40,318 bases of DNA from Selenomonadaceae bacterium (GTDB taxonomy: Bacteria; Bacillota; Negativicutes; Selenomonadales; Selenomonadaceae). This document shows positions 39,865 through 40,318 of this stretch, piece after piece. A program made the translations under genes and the position numbers. The stretch lies in NCBI GenBank assembly GCA_022786545.1, contig JALFXV010000060.1, positions 1 through 40,318 on the forward strand. Reading direction: 5' to 3'. The stretch's first letter is position 1. Every line of letters starts with the position of its first letter. Below the pieces are notes generated by a model. The model made no database searches. It had not been told where the DNA came from and was given only the letters and a program-made list of their open reading frames with translations.

Positions 39865-40056
39865 ATAATTTCACATATATACATCATAATTGCACATATA
39901 TACATCGAATTACCAAACGCGCCGTAACTGCCCTGCCTTCAGGCAAGGCAAGTATGTCAAACACATTATCATGACAGCATATTATCATAACAGCATTATT
40001 ATAACACATTGTATCGCACCCGCTACCTTCCGTTCCTATGCTATCAAAGCTTGGAT
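39865..40056. other. Gap between DUF523 gene and insertion sequence end
   Basis: AT-rich spacer without a supported gene. It contains a 14-bp direct repeat, CACATATATACATC at 39872-39885 and 39893-39906 (21-base period, so on one helical face every two turns), just upstream of the DUF523 gene, and an imperfect inverted repeat TGCCCTGCCT/AGGCAAGGCA at about 39928-39949. Confidence 0.4.
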
Positions 40057-40059
40057 CTT

Positions 40060-40200
40060 GACATACTCCCCATGGCTAAAGCTAGGGGATTCTGGGATAA
40101 TAACGAACCTTGCCTGCCTTAACAGCAGGTCTTACGAGTTCTCTCCGCAGTGGACAATGCCCTGCCCACATTAATTTCAGGCGAAAAATAATCTTTCGCC
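40060..40200 (-). ncRNA. Candidate omega-RNA (reRNA) region of the tnpB element
   Basis: In IS200/IS605 elements the guide RNA of TnpB covers the 3' end of tnpB and the right end, with the guide lying just beyond the element. Here the segment from the tnpB stop codon to the right end is structured: CCTGC-TGTTAAG-GCAGG at about 40115-40131 and the terminal CCCCTAGC/GCCATGGGG hairpin. Extent is inferred; the guide would be the flanking sequence below about 40060. Confidence 0.45.
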
Positions 40201-40318
40201 TTCTGATTTTATGTTTATGGCAGCATTTTTATCACGATTGTGGACAGCCCCACATTCAGGGCAGAGCCATGTCCTTACGTTTAGATTCTTTATATCCTTG
40301 TTCTGATAGCCACAACAG
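40177..40318 (-). CDS. tnpB: TnpB, C-terminal end (5' part outside window)
   Basis: The last 47 codons on the minus strand, ending TGA at 40177-40179. Visible is [23 protein letters not shown], the four-Cys zinc finger, then [13 protein letters not shown] with the third RuvC catalytic Asp (HNRD), and a short tail SEGERLFFA. This is the RNA-guided endonuclease of IS200/IS605 and IS607 elements, ancestor of Cas12. Whether the rest is intact and whether a tnpA is present cannot be seen. Confidence 0.9.
   Translation of the reverse strand, partial: CCGYQNKDIKNLNVRTWLCPECGAVHNRDKNAAINIKSEGERLFFA

Larger units (their letters stand above)
40057..40318 (-). mobile_element. Right-end part of an IS200/IS605-family element (continues beyond window)
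   Basis: The end of a tnpB gene is followed on the minus strand by about 115 non-coding bases and a subterminal hairpin CCCCTAGC-TTTA-GCCATGGGG (40068-40088), then GGAGTATGTCAAG. That hairpin with a small bulge followed by a GTATGTCAAG-like end is typical of IS200/IS605 right ends, which have no terminal inverted repeats. The exact boundary near 40057-40062 is inferred. Confidence 0.75.

Noticed and set aside
39928..39949. Terminator upstream of DUF523
   Set aside because: The inverted repeat has no U-run on either strand.

Overview
The window looks like a chromosome segment of an anaerobic diderm Firmicute. Negativicutes, of the Selenomonas/Anaerovibrio kind, is my inference. The reasons are a Gram-negative-style O-antigen/LPS locus (rfbFGH and a Wzm/Wzt ABC exporter) beside Firmicutes-like ribosome binding sites, terminators and his genes, and a LysS with a C-terminal tRNA-binding domain. 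No rRNA or database match was available, so the taxonomic call is tentative. Almost all housekeeping genes lie on the minus strand.

Left edge (1-3000, plus strand): an accessory, phage-like stretch. It holds the tail of an unidentified gene, a small protein with an NrdD-like C-terminal motif, a two-gene toxin-antitoxin module (RelA/SpoT-like small alarmone synthetase plus Panacea-domain antitoxin) with its own promoter and terminator, and a second unit. That second unit has a promoter overlapped by a perfect palindrome, a 37-residue hydrophobic peptide with no normal start codon, a 54-residue membrane peptide and a small HTH protein.

3000-5900 (minus): an MltG-like protein without its catalytic domain, a YgjP-type metallopeptidase, a short Rpn-like remnant, a YefM/ParE-type toxin-antitoxin pair and an XRE regulator.

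5900-18950 (minus): one polysaccharide operon. In transcription order it encodes a WbaP-type initiating sugar-phosphate transferase, two family 2 glycosyltransferases, RfbF, RfbG, RfbH, a split transketolase pair, an SDR reductase, the Wzm and Wzt exporter, a family 8 glycosyltransferase and a broken family 2 glycosyltransferase. RfbFGH make CDP-3,6-dideoxy-4-keto-hexose. The transketolase pair plus reductase suggest that a two-carbon branch is added to make a branched-chain sugar. A run of eight G lies inside the putative promoter and a run of seven G at the frameshift in the last gene, so slipped-strand variation at both ends of the operon is possible.

19100-26000 (minus): a compact histidine operon, hisG-D-C-B-H-A-F-IE, with a good promoter in front of hisG. 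HisG is the short form and no hisZ is present in the window. Upstream are a GIY-YIG protein and a lipoprotein cyclophilin.

26900-33500 (minus): an ATP-grasp enzyme and an esterase, a DacF-like carboxypeptidase, adenine deaminase, an exported protein of unknown function and a two-CxxC protein.

33600-34150: a tRNA operon Asp-Gly-Cys-Gly-Cys in which the Gly-Cys unit is tandemly duplicated, behind a consensus promoter. Next come TrmO, an AAA/DUF4143 ATPase and a decayed fragment of a second such ATPase.

36500-40318: greA and lysS, transcribed from a consensus promoter whose leader contains 3.3 copies of a 37-bp repeat, then a DUF523 protein, and at the edge the 3' end of an IS200/IS605-type tnpB with its right end and a probable omega-RNA region.
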